A DNA stretch of 64,000 nt from Microbulbifer hainanensis (GCF_014904735.1 NZ_JACZCR010000010.1:62001-126000), one strand, 5' to 3'. Shown: positions 27,339-37,576, numbered from the stretch's first letter. Made by a program: numbers and translations. Notes: a model not told the origin generated them from the letters alone.

Positions 27339-29528
27339 TCAGTGTCCCGGAGCCCAGGGAAACTTCTGCGCCCGGTAGTACGCCAGTGCGTGCTCCGGCG
27401 GCCGCACACCACGGGGCAGCTCGCGGCCGGAAACGGAGCGAAAATAAGCGATACAGGCGTCGCGCCACCAGCGCGCTTCGCGTTGTTGAATCGCGAGAAA
27501 ATCCGCTGTTTTGGCAAAGCGTTCGCGATCGACGTACCTGTGCAGCGCCGACCACTGCCGGCGCATGGCGGCTACTTCATCCGCGCCCCGATCGTAGCGG
27601 TAGACGAGTTCCCCCCACAGGTCGCGACCGGTCGACATGGGGTAGTTCCACGGTAAGTGGTGAAACCAGAGCAGATACTTCTCCGGCACACTGCTGCGCC
27701 CGGCAAACTTCGCGGCGATTGGCGGCGCGTACTGTGCGACTGCGTCGCTCCCCTCAGCCGTGCGGTCAAAGCCGATGCCGCGCGCGTCGGCGCGGTGGTA
27801 ATACACCGGGTTCCATTCCGGTCGCGCCAGTGTGTCGACCCAGGGCGCCGGACCGTAGTGGTGGCCGGTACCCATCAGGTGCGCCAGCCCCAGCGGCGTC
27901 ATGTAATCCACCACCGCCTCCCGCGAAGCCATCATCATGTCCGCTGCAGGCCCGACGAAACTCCCGTCGGGCACAAACGTCATCGAAAGCCAATCCTCGG
28001 CAATGGCGCGCGCAGAGTCGCGCGGATCCCAGGCCAGGCGACCGAAGACATACCAGTTGGCCTGGTTGAAAATGGAGCCGCTCCAGTCCCGATCCGTGCC
28101 GATATTGGCCACGCCGGCAATCCCCGTCGTGCGATAGCCGTGTAAGCTGCCGTCCACCACGCTCGCGACCGTCGCACTGCCATCACAGCGACCGCTGGCA
28201 GAGCGGCAGGTATCCGCGTCGAGTACTTCCTCGAACAGGGGCCCGAGGTAAGCCAGGTGCGTGGCGAAACCCAGGTATTCCTTGGTGATCTGGAACTCCA
28301 TCATCAGCGGCGTATGCGGCATGGCGCCGAACAGCGGGTGGAAAGGTTCCCGCGGCTGGAAATCGATTGGGCCGTTTTTCACCTGCAGCACTACGTTGTC
28401 GGCAAATTCACCGTCGAGGGATTTGAACTCGCTGTAGGCCTGTTTGGCGCGGTCTTCGGGATTGTCGTGCGCGTAAACAAAGGCCCGCCACATCACCACC
28501 CCCCCGTGGGGTTCCAGCGCTGCAGCCAGCATGTTGGCGCCGTCCGCATGGCTGCGCCCGTAATCCTGCGGCCCCGGCTGGCCCTCGGAATTTGCCTTCA
28601 CCAGGAAACCGCCGAAATCGGGAATCGCCGCGTAGATCTCATCCGCCTTGTCACGCCACCAGTGGCGCACGTCCGAGTCCAAAGGATCCGCGGTCCCCAG
28701 CCCGCCGATTTCCATCGGCGCATTGAAGCGCGCCGACAGATAGACGCGAATGCCATAGGGACGGAATACATCCGCCAGCGCCGCCGCCTTGGCAATGTAG
28801 CGCGGGGTCAGGCTGTCGGACTTGGCGTTGACGTTGTTGAGCACCGTACCGTTGATGCCGATGGAGGCGTTGGCGCGCGCGTAATCGGTGTAGCGCGGAT
28901 CGCGGAAATCCGGCAGGCGCCACCAGTCCCACAGCGACTGGCCGGCGTAGCCGCGCTCCACGGTGCGATCCAGGTTGTCCCAGTGGTTGAGCAGGCGCAG
29001 CTGTATCTGCGGAGAGGAAGCCAGGTCGAGCTGCGCGATCGGTTGCCGGGTCTGCAGCAGGCGCAGGAATCGGTAACTGCCGTAGAGCACGCCGATATCG
29101 TCGTTGGCGGCAATGGCGGTGGCCCGGTGCCCGTCGACGACGACACTGCGAATCAGGTAGCCGCCGGGCCGCAGTTGCGCCAGCGGCAGATCGAGCCGGG
29201 CGATGGTGGGCGACGAAGCCGGTGTGCCGAGCAGCAGCGTGCCGTCGCGGCGCACGCTACCTGCCTGTTGGGGTTCCGCACCGAGCAGGCCGGCGAGGCC
29301 GCGGCGCAGCTCGCGCTCGGCGGCGCGTATTGTCGGCGACGGCGCGCGCGGCAGCAGCAGCGCCTGGGCCAGCGGCCGGTACTCTCTGCGCCACTCGGCC
29401 GATACCGGCTTGTAGCGCAGCCACAGGTCGTAACCGTCTTCGGCGACTGCGGGCAGGGCCGCTGTCGCAATCGATATAAGCACTGCACTCCGCGCCGCAA
29501 GACGGGAGAACCAATCACACCATCGCAT
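27339..29528 (-). CDS. Alpha-glucuronidase, GH67
   Basis: 729 residues with a signal peptide (LAARSAVLISIATAALPAVAE). It removes 4-O-methyl-D-glucuronic acid from the non-reducing end of glucurono-xylo-oligosaccharides. Catalytic residues fit the family spacing: general acid E315 (KANSEGQPGP) and the base pair D389 (NGPIDFQP) and E417 (FQITKEYLGF), 74 and 28 residues apart, as in the Cellvibrio enzyme (E292, D365, E393). The substrate-shaping NHWDNLDRTVERGYAG is also present. It is divergent from GH3, and an AGAGGA ribosome site precedes the ATG. Confidence 0.95.
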   Translation of the reverse strand: MRWCDWFSRLAARSAVLISIATAALPAVAEDGYDLWLRYKPVSAEWRREYRPLAQALLLPRAPSPTIRAAERELRRGLAGLLGAEPQQAGSVRRDGTLLLGTPASSPTIARLDLPLAQLRPGGYLIRSVVVDGHRATAIAANDDIGVLYGSYRFLRLLQTRQPIAQLDLASSPQIQLRLLNHWDNLDRTVERGYAGQSLWDWWRLPDFRDPRYTDYARANASIGINGTVLNNVNAKSDSLTPRYIAKAAALADVFRPYGIRVYLSARFNAPMEIGGLGTADPLDSDVRHWWRDKADEIYAAIPDFGGFLVKANSEGQPGPQDYGRSHADGANMLAAALEPHGGVVMWRAFVYAHDNPEDRAKQAYSEFKSLDGEFADNVVLQVKNGPIDFQPREPFHPLFGAMPHTPLMMEFQITKEYLGFATHLAYLGPLFEEVLDADTCRSASGRCDGSATVASVVDGSLHGYRTTGIAGVANIGTDRDWSGSIFNQANWYVFGRLAWDPRDSARAIAEDWLSMTFVPDGSFVGPAADMMMASREAVVDYMTPLGLAHLMGTGHHYGPAPWVDTLARPEWNPVYYHRADARGIGFDRTAEGSDAVAQYAPPIAAKFAGRSSVPEKYLLWFHHLPWNYPMSTGRDLWGELVYRYDRGADEVAAMRRQWSALHRYVDRERFAKTADFLAIQQREARWWRDACIAYFRSVSGRELPRGVRPPEHALAYYRAQKFPWAPGH

Positions 29529-29747
29529 AAACCCAATCCTCTATTTTTATGTTTTTGGGTTTTCGTAATCTCTAACGCCAGCGGTATTTCCGCGCACTTT
29601 CCGCGCTCCCGACCAGGCAATAAAGCCGAGTCAGTCGCACAGAATGTCGCAAAAAGCCCTTTTCCAACCGGGCCTTGCCACCTATGATGGTACCGCTAAC
29701 ATTTCCTCAAAAGATAACACAATAACGATGATGAAGGAGATACCACC
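29529..29747. promoter_or_regulatory. Divergent promoter region GH67/GH3
   Basis: 219 bases between two divergent xylan genes. It holds the GH3 promoter and xyl-box-like site on the right. The GH67 promoter on the left has no box as clear, only the partial sequence AGCGGTA near 29580. Confidence 0.6.
29683..29701 (+). promoter_or_regulatory. -10 element TATGAT overlapping a xyl-box-like operator (TGGTACCGCTAACA)
   Basis: TATGAT at 29683-29688 is a likely -10 with a weak TTTCCA -35. The 14-base site at 29688-29701 differs from the Xanthomonas xyl-box TGGTAGCGCTAACA at one position only and covers the expected start of the GH3 transcript, the same layout as at the receptor gene. Confidence 0.7.
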
Positions 29748-32144
29748 GTGCAATTCCGCAAAAAAGCACTGCTGATCGGCCTCGGCGCCGGCAGCTGCCT
29801 GGCCATCGCTGCCTTCTTCACGGCAACCGGTGAAAAAAGCCCTACTGCTTCCACCACAGCCAACGGCGAACAGACACCGCTGTACCGCGATGCCAGCGCA
29901 CCGGTCGAGCAGCGCGTGGAGGATCTGTTGTCGCGCATGACCCTGGATGAAAAGGTCGCGCAGCTGGTTACCGTGTGGGAGGACAAGCCGTCCATCATGG
30001 ACGACAACCTGAATTTCGACGCGGCCAAAGCACACGACGCCTTCCCCAACGGCATCGGCCAGATCGCACGGCCATCCGACCGCCGCGGCGCGCCGGCGGG
30101 CGGCCCGCGCTGGCGCAGTCAGGAAGACACCATCGCATTTATCAATGCGGTACAGGATTACGCGGTGCGCGAAACCCGCCTGGGTATCCCCGTGCTGTTC
30201 CACGAGGAGGCCCTGCACGGCTACGCCACCGAGGGCGCCACCAGTTTCCCCCAGGCCATTGCCCTGGCCAGCAGCTGGGATACCGATCTGGCGCAGCGGA
30301 TTAATTCGGTCATCGCCCGCGAAGTGCGCACCCGCGGTGTATCGCTGGTGCTGTCGCCGGTCGTGGATATCGCGCGGGATCCACGCTGGGGGCGCATCGA
30401 GGAAACCTTCGGCGAGGACCCATACCTGGTCGGTGAAATGGGTGTGGCCGCGGTGCGCGGCCTGCAGGGTGACACGCTGCCACTGGCGGACGACAAGGTA
30501 TTCGCCACGCTGAAACACATGACCGGTCACGGCCAGCCGGAGAGCGGCACCAATGTCGGCGCGGCACCTTTCGGTGAACGCACACTGCGCGAATATTTTT
30601 TCCCGCCGTTTGAACAGGTGGTCAAGCGCACCCATATCGGCGCACTGATGCCGTCCTACAACGAAATCGATGGAGTACCCAGCCACGTCAACAAATGGAT
30701 GCTGCACGACGTATTGCGGGGCGAATGGGGTTACAAGGGCGCGATCGTCAGCGACTACGAAGCAATTCCACAGTTGATGAACCTGCACCATATGGTGCCG
30801 GATATGGAGTCGGCCGCCGCCGCTGCACTGGATACGGGTGTGGATTCCGACATGCCCGACGGCCGCGCCTTTCACCTGCTGACCGATGCCGTGCGCAGCG
30901 GCCTGGTGCCGGAATCCCAGATCGACCGGGCCGCCGGCAGAATGCTGGCAATGAAGTTCAACGCCGGCCTGTTTGAAAACCCCTTCGGCGATGCCGCGGT
31001 CGCGCGGGCAGTTACCGACTATACAGAGGCGCGCGAGCTCGCCCTGGAAGCTGCGCGCAAATCCATCGTCCTGCTGAAGAACGACGGCACCCTGCCCCTC
31101 GACGCCGGCGCCCTGAAGACACTGGCCGTGATCGGTCCCAACGCCGCAGTGGCGCGGCTCGGCGGTTACTCCGGCGGCCCGCGCCACCGGGTCAGCATTC
31201 TCGACGGTATCCGCGAAAAACTCGGCAATGCGGTGAAAGTTGTGCATGCCGAAGGCGTGCGCATTACAGAAAATGACGACTGGTGGGCGGACGAAGTAAA
31301 GCTCGCCGATCCGCAGGAAAACCGCGCGCGCATTCAGCAGGCTGTGGCCATCGCCAAAGGTGCCGACGCTATCGTGCTGGCGGTGGGCGACACCGCGCAG
31401 ACCAGCCGCGAAGGTTGGGCCAACAACCACCTGGGAGACCGCGCCAGCCTGAAGCTGGTGGGCCAGCAGGGCGAACTGGCAGATGCCATGTTCGCGCTGG
31501 GCAAGCCGGTGATCGTAGTGTTGATCAACGGCCGCCCACCGGCAGTGGGACATATCGCCAGCCGCGCCAACGCGCTGATCGAGGGCTGGTACCTGGGACA
31601 GGAGGGCGGCACCGCCATGGCCGATACCCTGTTCGGCGACAGTAATCCCGGTGGCAAACTGCCGGTTACTTTCGTCCGCGATGTTGGCCAGCTGCCGCTC
31701 TACTACAACCACAAACCAAGTTCACGGCGCGGTTACCTGTTCGAAGACAAATCGCCGCTGTTCCCGTTCGGCTTCGGTCTCAGTTACACCACTTTCGACA
31801 TCGGCACCCCGCAACTGTCGACTCCGGCTATAGCGCCAGACGGCACCGTACAGGTTGCCGTCAAGGTGAAAAACACCGGCGCGCGCACCGGTGATGAAGT
31901 GGTGCAGCTGTATGTTCACGACAAGGTAGCTTCGGTCACCCAACCGGTGAAAAGACTGCGGAAATTCCAGCGCGTCAGCCTGGCGCCGGGCGAGGAGCGC
32001 ACCGTCAAATTCACGCTGGGCCAGGACGACCTGTCGCTGTGGAACCTGCGCATGCAACAGGTAGTGGAGCCGGGAGAATTCGACATCATGGCCGGCGGCA
32101 ACTCAGCCGAACTGAAATCCACTACGCTGACGGTGCGGGGTTGA
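29748..32144 (+). CDS. GH3 exo-beta-glycosidase, probable beta-xylosidase
   Basis: 798 residues starting with GTG after GAAGGAGA. An N-terminal membrane or lipid-type signal (KALLIGLGAGSCLAIAAFF) precedes the GH3 TIM barrel. The nucleophile is D336 in GAIVSDYEAI; KHMTGHGQPESGTN and the C-terminal alpha/beta sandwich (KSIVLLKNDGTLPL) and Fn3-like domain (FGFGLSYTTFDIG, VKVKNTGARTGDEVV) follow. The segment IPVLFHEEALHGYA has E where beta-glucosidases usually have D, which together with the xyl-box and GH67 favours beta-xylosidase. Beta-glucosidase activity on xyloglucan oligosaccharides remains possible. Confidence 0.9.
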   Translation: MQFRKKALLIGLGAGSCLAIAAFFTATGEKSPTASTTANGEQTPLYRDASAPVEQRVEDLLSRMTLDEKVAQLVTVWEDKPSIMDDNLNFDAAKAHDAFPNGIGQIARPSDRRGAPAGGPRWRSQEDTIAFINAVQDYAVRETRLGIPVLFHEEALHGYATEGATSFPQAIALASSWDTDLAQRINSVIAREVRTRGVSLVLSPVVDIARDPRWGRIEETFGEDPYLVGEMGVAAVRGLQGDTLPLADDKVFATLKHMTGHGQPESGTNVGAAPFGERTLREYFFPPFEQVVKRTHIGALMPSYNEIDGVPSHVNKWMLHDVLRGEWGYKGAIVSDYEAIPQLMNLHHMVPDMESAAAAALDTGVDSDMPDGRAFHLLTDAVRSGLVPESQIDRAAGRMLAMKFNAGLFENPFGDAAVARAVTDYTEARELALEAARKSIVLLKNDGTLPLDAGALKTLAVIGPNAAVARLGGYSGGPRHRVSILDGIREKLGNAVKVVHAEGVRITENDDWWADEVKLADPQENRARIQQAVAIAKGADAIVLAVGDTAQTSREGWANNHLGDRASLKLVGQQGELADAMFALGKPVIVVLINGRPPAVGHIASRANALIEGWYLGQEGGTAMADTLFGDSNPGGKLPVTFVRDVGQLPLYYNHKPSSRRGYLFEDKSPLFPFGFGLSYTTFDIGTPQLSTPAIAPDGTVQVAVKVKNTGARTGDEVVQLYVHDKVASVTQPVKRLRKFQRVSLAPGEERTVKFTLGQDDLSLWNLRMQQVVEPGEFDIMAGGNSAELKSTTLTVRG

Positions 32145-32161
32145 CGGCGCTCCCCGGTAAT

Positions 32162-32186
32162 CGGGCGGGGCTTCGCAGCCCGCTCG
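32162..32186. repeat. Intergenic hairpin between GH3 and GH43
   Basis: CGGGCGGG pairs with CCCGCTCG (one G-T pair) over a nine-base loop, without a T tract. It could protect the upstream message from 3' exonucleases rather than stop transcription. Confidence 0.45.
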
Positions 32187-32232
32187 ATTGCCGCAGTAAT
32201 TGCCGCAAAAAAATAACGAAACGGAAACAGCG

Positions 32233-33318
32233 ATGTTCAAAATAAACAGGTGCATGCTGGCGCTAATGCTTGCCGCCGGTGCTTCACTCCAGCAAACCGT
32301 CGCGGTCGCCGATGGCAAACCTGTGACATCGCCGCGAAATTTTGCCTCGGCGCCGCTGGTTACGGATATCTACACCGCCGACCCCTCCGCCCACGCCTGG
32401 GATGGAAAACTGTTTATCTATCCCTCCCACGATATCGCCACCGATTCCAGCGAGAACAACAGCGGCGAACAGTTCGCTATGCGCGACTACCATGTCCTGT
32501 CCATGGATAAAGTCGGCGGCCGGGTGCGGGACAATGGCGTGGCCCTGTCGGTCGACGACGTACCCTGGGCAAAACGACAGATGTGGGCACCGGACGCCGC
32601 ACGCAAGAACGGAAAGTACTTTCTCTATTTCCCCGCCAAGGATGAGCAGAATATTTTCCGGATCGGTGTCGCGGTCAGCGACTCACCGACTGGCCCTTTC
32701 GTCGCGCAGCCGCGGCCCATTCCCGGCAGTTACAGTATCGATCCCGCGGTCTTTGCCGATGAAGACGGAGAGCATTTCCTCTATCTCGGTGGTATCTGGG
32801 GCGGGCAACTGCAGCGCTGGCAAACCGGAAAATACACTGAGGAAGACCGCTATCCCACTGACGACCAAGCGGCGATCGCACCAATGGTGGCGAAGCTTTC
32901 CAGCGATATGCTGGGTTTTGCCGAAACGCCGCGAAAAATTGAGCTACTGAATCCCGATGGCACGCCGATTCGCGCCGGGCAAACCGACCGGCGTTTCTTC
33001 GAGGCCGCCTGGATGCACAAGTACAACGATACCTATTACTTCTCCTACTCCACCGGCGACACGCACAATATTGTTTACGCAACCGGAGACAGTCCTTACG
33101 GCCCGTTCACCTACCGCGGCGTGTTGTTAAAGCCGGTTTTGGGTTGGACCAATCACCACTCAATCGCAAAGTTTAACGGCCAGTGGTATCTCTTTTACCA
33201 CGATGCGCAGCTCTCCGGCGGACAGACACACCTGCGCAACGTGAAGATGTTGCCACTGACTTACAACGCCGACGGCAGCATCCAGACGCTGAGCGCCTTT
33301 GCCGAAAACCGGGGCTAA
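32233..33318 (+). CDS. GH43 beta-xylosidase/alpha-L-arabinofuranosidase-like enzyme
   Basis: 361 residues from ATG 32233 with a signal peptide (MLALMLAAGASLQQTVAVA). Five-bladed propeller residues are visible: catalytic base D50 (TDIYTADPSAHAW), pKa modulator D170 (GSYSIDPAVFADEDG) and acid E257 (RRFFEAAWMHK). It acts on xylo- or arabino-oligosaccharides, probably in the periplasm. It follows GH3 by about 90 bases and precedes manD by 46, so a xylan side-chain operon is likely. Subfamily and exact specificity cannot be set by eye. Confidence 0.88.
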   Translation: MFKINRCMLALMLAAGASLQQTVAVADGKPVTSPRNFASAPLVTDIYTADPSAHAWDGKLFIYPSHDIATDSSENNSGEQFAMRDYHVLSMDKVGGRVRDNGVALSVDDVPWAKRQMWAPDAARKNGKYFLYFPAKDEQNIFRIGVAVSDSPTGPFVAQPRPIPGSYSIDPAVFADEDGEHFLYLGGIWGGQLQRWQTGKYTEEDRYPTDDQAAIAPMVAKLSSDMLGFAETPRKIELLNPDGTPIRAGQTDRRFFEAAWMHKYNDTYYFSYSTGDTHNIVYATGDSPYGPFTYRGVLLKPVLGWTNHHSIAKFNGQWYLFYHDAQLSGGQTHLRNVKMLPLTYNADGSIQTLSAFAENRG

Positions 33319-33364
33319 TATAACTGCCCCGCCCCTGAGACCATTGACCGACGGACTGTAACCC

Positions 33365-34576
33365 ATGCCAAAAATCACCGCCGCCCGGGTAATCGTCACC
33401 TGTCCCGGCCGCAATTTCATCACCCTTAAAATCGAAACCGAATCTGATGTCCACGGCGTCGGCGACGCGACGCTGAACGGCCGCGAGCTCGCCGTGGCGA
33501 GCTATCTGCAGGATCACGTGATTCCCTGCTTGATCGGTCGCGATGCGCACAATATCGAGGACACCTGGCAATACCTCTACCGCGGCGCTTACTGGCGGCG
33601 CGGACCGGTAACCATGAGCGCCATTGCCGCGGTGGATATGGCGTTGTGGGATATCAAAGCCAAGCTCGCCGGCCTGCCGCTCTACCAGCTGCTCGGTGGC
33701 GCCTGTCGCCAGGGCTGTATGGTCTACGCCCACGCCAACGGCGAAACCATTGAGGAAACCCTGCGCGAAGCGCATAAATATATCGATATGGGTTACCGCG
33801 CGGTGCGCCTGCAGAGTGGCGTACCTGGGCTCGCCTCCACCTACGGTGTTTCCAAGGACAAGGAACGCTACGAGCCGGCAGATGCCGACCTGCCCACAGA
33901 GAATGTCTGGTCGACGGAAAAATACCTCCGCAGCACGTCGGAGCTGTTCGCCTGCGCCAGGGAAACACTCGGCTGGGATATTCACCTGCTGCACGACGCC
34001 CACCACCGCATGACCCCCATCGAGGCGGCGCGACTGGCAAAAGACCTGGAACCCTTTCGACTCTTCTGGCTCGAGGACGCGGTACCGGCGGAAAACCAGG
34101 ACAACTTCCGCCTGATCCGCAGCCACAGCACCACGCCGCTGGCAGTTGGCGAAGTGTTCAACAGTATCTGGGATTGCAAACAGCTGATTGAGGAGCAACT
34201 GATCGACTATATCCGCGCGACGGTTGTGCATGCCGGCGGCATTACCCACCTGCGCCGCATCGCCAACCTCGCCGCCCTTTACAACGTGCGCACCGGTTGC
34301 CACGGTGCCACCGATCTTTCGCCGATAACGATGGCCGCGGCACTGCATTTTGGCCTGTCGATTCCGAATTTCGGCATTCAGGAATATATGCATCACACCG
34401 ACGAGACCAATGCGGTTTTTCCGCACGGTTACACTTTCAGCGACGGCTATCTGCGCCCCGGAGAACAAGCCGGCCTCGGCGTGGATATCGATGAGGAGTT
34501 GGCGAAGGAATTTCCCTACCAGCGCGCCTACTTGCCAGTGAACCGGCTGGAAGATGGCGGGATGCACGACTGGTAA
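33365..34576 (+). CDS. manD: D-mannonate dehydratase-family enzyme (enolase superfamily)
   Basis: 403 residues, cytoplasmic. It matches the ManD/RspA group: [51 protein letters not shown], the metal ligand run [12 protein letters not shown] and LAVGEVFNS, and the C-terminal GGMHDW. ManD turns D-mannonate into 2-keto-3-deoxygluconate, a step of glucuronate catabolism, which fits release of glucuronate by GH67. Family members also dehydrate D-gluconate, often slowly. UxaC and UxuB, needed to make mannonate, are not in the window. Confidence 0.88.
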   Translation: MPKITAARVIVTCPGRNFITLKIETESDVHGVGDATLNGRELAVASYLQDHVIPCLIGRDAHNIEDTWQYLYRGAYWRRGPVTMSAIAAVDMALWDIKAKLAGLPLYQLLGGACRQGCMVYAHANGETIEETLREAHKYIDMGYRAVRLQSGVPGLASTYGVSKDKERYEPADADLPTENVWSTEKYLRSTSELFACARETLGWDIHLLHDAHHRMTPIEAARLAKDLEPFRLFWLEDAVPAENQDNFRLIRSHSTTPLAVGEVFNSIWDCKQLIEEQLIDYIRATVVHAGGITHLRRIANLAALYNVRTGCHGATDLSPITMAAALHFGLSIPNFGIQEYMHHTDETNAVFPHGYTFSDGYLRPGEQAGLGVDIDEELAKEFPYQRAYLPVNRLEDGGMHDW

Positions 34577-34969
34577 TAAGAATCCCGGAAAAACAGCCCG
34601 GCACCGCAGCGGACCAGCAAGCTGAACGGGCGTGAGCACCGATTGGCGCACCATTCATTTGTAAACGTTTACATCGAATGGTAGCGTTATTCCAGAACAA
34701 ATACACCGGGCCTGTCGCTGCGACATCCGTACCGGTGAAAACGATAAAAATAACTCGGCGAAAACGGCGATGATTCCCTTCGACACCAGTGCGACTTCAT
34801 CTCCGCTCTGCGCCCGCAAATCCCACAGGATGGCGGAAGCGCGCGGAGCCGGCACAGCGGTACCTGCCGGCATCCGCCTCTCTCCCCATTGCAAACCCCG
34901 CGGGATCCCGCTGTCACCGGTGAACAGCTGGTGCATTGCCTACACCCGCAGCGATCGATGGAATCCCCA
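34577..34969. other. Regulatory intergenic region upstream of the GH9 gene
   Basis: About 390 bases without a recognised gene. It contains the perfect palindrome at 34660-34673 and, directly after it, TGGTAGCGTTA (34678-34688), a partial xyl-box-like half. Confidence 0.55.
34660..34673. promoter_or_regulatory. Perfect 14-base palindrome TGTAAACGTTTACA (operator-like)
   Basis: Perfect dyad with central CG, the layout of LacI-family operators. An identical 14-mer occurs at 43392-43405 upstream of GH95. It lies about 300 bases before the GH9 start. Confidence 0.7.
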
Positions 34970-37576
34970 ATGCACATCCAACTCACCAATCGCCGCGCAA
35001 GCGCCCTGCTCGCGGCGCTGATCTCCTGCGCCACGCTGCCGGCAACCGCACAGCAGCTGGCACTGAACGACAGCGATTATTTCGCCGCCCGCGGCGCCAA
35101 TGTGCTCGTATTCAGCAACCCGCCCGGTGGAACTTTTAACGATGCCAAGACCAGCGGTGTGGAAATCATCCAGCACGGTGTGCGCGTCGCCACCAATGGA
35201 GACGTGCGCCTGCAGCCGACGCCGGAGCAGTGGGACCCACTCGGGGAAATGGTAAAGCGCAACGTGCAGCGGGAGGGCCGGCGCATCGACGTGACAATGC
35301 GCTACCGGGACGAGAATTTTTCCTACCGCATCGAGAGCGCCGCCCGGAAAGACGGCATCGCGCTGCGGGTTTACCTGGACAAGCCGCTGCCAGAAAAACT
35401 GGCCGGGCGCGCCGGCCTGAACCTGGAATTTCTGCCAGCGGAATACTTTGGCCGCGGCTACCTCGCCGACGGCAACAGCGGACTCTTACCACGCTATCCT
35501 GCAGGTCCGATGCGATTGCGCGCAGATGGCGAGAGCGAGCCACAAGCCCTGGCGCGGGGCCGGCAACTGGTTCTGGCTCCGGAGGATCCGCAGCGGCGTA
35601 TCCGTATTGCCGCCGCCGACGGTACTGCCGACCTGCAGTTGTTCGACGGCCGCAACAAGGCGCAAAACGGCTGGTATGTCGTGCGCAGCCTGCTGCCCGC
35701 ACACGCCACCGGTAAAGTGGCCGAGTGGTTTATCCACATCAACACCGAGCCCGGCTGGACCCGGGCGCCGGTGATCGAGCATTCACAGCTCGGTTACCAC
35801 CCCGCGCAACAGAAGCGCGCCCTGATCGAACTGGATCCGCACGACAGCACACGGCCGCAGGCCAGGCTGCTGCAGGTAACTGCCGACGGCAAACTGGAAG
35901 AGCGCTTTCACAGCGATGTGCACGACTGGGGCCACTATCTGCGCTACGACTATGCGACGTTTGATTTCAGCAGCATCACTGCGCCGGGCCTCTACGTGAT
36001 CGAATACGGCGAGCAGCGCAGCGCGCCCTTCCGTATCGCCGACGACATCTATGCCGACAGCTGGCAGCTGACGCTGGACCTGTATTTCCCGGTGCAGATG
36101 GACCATATGCGCGTGCGCGAAGCTTACCGGGTCTGGCACGGCGCCTCGCACCTGGACGACGCACTGCAGGCACCGGTGAATTACGAACATTTCGACCTCT
36201 ACGCCCAGGGGCCACAGACAGAGACCCGCTTCAAGCCGCTGCAACATATTCCCGGTCTCGACACAGGCGGCTGGTATGACGCCGGCGACTACGACATCCG
36301 CACCCAGTCCCAGTACGCCACCGTGCGCCAGCTGGTCCATGCCTGGGAAGATTTTGGTATCGACCGCGACAACACGACGGTCAGCCAGGCCAAGCGCTAT
36401 ACGCAGATTCACCTGCCCGACGGCAAATCGGACATTGTGCAGCAGATCGAACACGGCAGCCTGGCGCTACTCGCCCAGTTCCGCGCCGTGGGTCACGCGA
36501 TTCCCGGTATCGTCGCCGCACACCTGTACCAGTACCCGCACCTGGGTGACGGCTCTACCAAGACCGACAACCTGGTCTACGACCCGCAGCTGGATCCGTT
36601 TGCCGGCGAGCGCAAAACCGGAAGTATGTTTGCCGCCGACACCGATGCGCCGCGCCCGGCGCAACGGGTGCTGAACGAGCGCGGCCGCAACAGCGGCGCC
36701 TTCGATGACCGCTGGGCCTTTACCAATCGCTCGTCGGCGCTGAACTACGGCTCTGCGGCCGGACTCGCCGCCGCCAGCCGTGCCCTGCGCGGCTACAACG
36801 ACAAGCTGGCAGCCGAAAGTCTGCACACGGCGCAACAGGTGTGGGATTACGAAAATGCCCACAGCCCTGTGCTTTACCACTACGGCAACACCACCGGTGG
36901 CCGCCTGGAGGAAGAGCGTTTGAAGGCGGCGGTGGAGTTGCTGAAATCCACCGGCGAACGGCGCTATGCCGACGCGGTGCGCGCACTGTTGCCGCAGGTG
37001 CGCGAAAACTTCGCGTTCAATATTCCCGAACTGCTGCAGGCGATGCCGCAGATGGACGACACCTATCGCAAGCAGATCCGCGCGCTGGCGGAAAAACAGG
37101 TGGCGCAGCAGCGCACGATCGACAGCGAAACCCCGTTCGACGTACCCATCACCCGTTTCGGCTGGGCGGGCAACAGCGCCGTGGTCCACAACGCGATCGC
37201 CAACTACTACCTGCACCGGGCCTTCCCCGATCTGGTAGATACGGAGCGTGTTTACGCCGGTCTCAACTACCTGTTCGGTACCCGCCCCGGTTCCAGCACC
37301 TCGTTTGTCTCCGGTGTCGGCGCCCATTCGCAGACAGTGGCCTATGGCAACAATCGCGCCGACTTCTCGTTTATTCCCGGCGGAGTGGTACCCGGCGTGC
37401 TGGTACTGCCACCGGACTTCCCCGAGAACAAGGAAAACTGGCCGTTTTTCTGGGGCCAGAACGAATATGTGATCACTCTGGCAGCGGCCTATCTGTATCT
37501 CGCCAATGCCGGCAACGCCTTGCTCGCAGGCGAGCAGGTTTCTGCACACAGTGATCGACTCGAGCGCCGCCGATAG
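34970..37576 (+). CDS. GH9 glycoside hydrolase with N-terminal Ig-like domain
   Basis: 868 residues from ATG 34970 (signal peptide RRASALLAALISCATLPATA). A CelD_N-type immunoglobulin-like domain precedes the (alpha/alpha)6 barrel (APVIEHSQLGYHPAQQKRAL is its start). The GH9 aspartate motif is GGWYDAGDYD (D437 and D440), the conserved histidine region is GTRPGSSTSFVSGVG, and the catalytic acid is E832 in WGQNEYVITLA. GH9 enzymes cut beta-1,4-glucan backbones; in Bacteroides a GH9 belongs to the xyloglucan locus, which fits the neighbours here. An extra N-terminal domain of about 240 residues before the Ig-like part is not recognised. Confidence 0.88.
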   Translation: MHIQLTNRRASALLAALISCATLPATAQQLALNDSDYFAARGANVLVFSNPPGGTFNDAKTSGVEIIQHGVRVATNGDVRLQPTPEQWDPLGEMVKRNVQREGRRIDVTMRYRDENFSYRIESAARKDGIALRVYLDKPLPEKLAGRAGLNLEFLPAEYFGRGYLADGNSGLLPRYPAGPMRLRADGESEPQALARGRQLVLAPEDPQRRIRIAAADGTADLQLFDGRNKAQNGWYVVRSLLPAHATGKVAEWFIHINTEPGWTRAPVIEHSQLGYHPAQQKRALIELDPHDSTRPQARLLQVTADGKLEERFHSDVHDWGHYLRYDYATFDFSSITAPGLYVIEYGEQRSAPFRIADDIYADSWQLTLDLYFPVQMDHMRVREAYRVWHGASHLDDALQAPVNYEHFDLYAQGPQTETRFKPLQHIPGLDTGGWYDAGDYDIRTQSQYATVRQLVHAWEDFGIDRDNTTVSQAKRYTQIHLPDGKSDIVQQIEHGSLALLAQFRAVGHAIPGIVAAHLYQYPHLGDGSTKTDNLVYDPQLDPFAGERKTGSMFAADTDAPRPAQRVLNERGRNSGAFDDRWAFTNRSSALNYGSAAGLAAASRALRGYNDKLAAESLHTAQQVWDYENAHSPVLYHYGNTTGGRLEEERLKAAVELLKSTGERRYADAVRALLPQVRENFAFNIPELLQAMPQMDDTYRKQIRALAEKQVAQQRTIDSETPFDVPITRFGWAGNSAVVHNAIANYYLHRAFPDLVDTERVYAGLNYLFGTRPGSSTSFVSGVGAHSQTVAYGNNRADFSFIPGGVVPGVLVLPPDFPENKENWPFFWGQNEYVITLAAAYLYLANAGNALLAGEQVSAHSDRLERRR

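Noticed and set aside
29682..31712. Minus-strand open frame of 676 codons opposite GH3, and similar ones opposite manD, CE20, GH35, GH74 and GH39
   Set aside because: They mirror strong glycoside hydrolase genes with conserved catalytic residues; the long antisense frames follow from GC-rich third positions.
34678..34691. TGGTAGCGTTATTC as a third xyl-box
   Set aside because: Only the left half matches; four mismatches to the consensus, including all three bases at the right end. Recorded only as a partial half-site.
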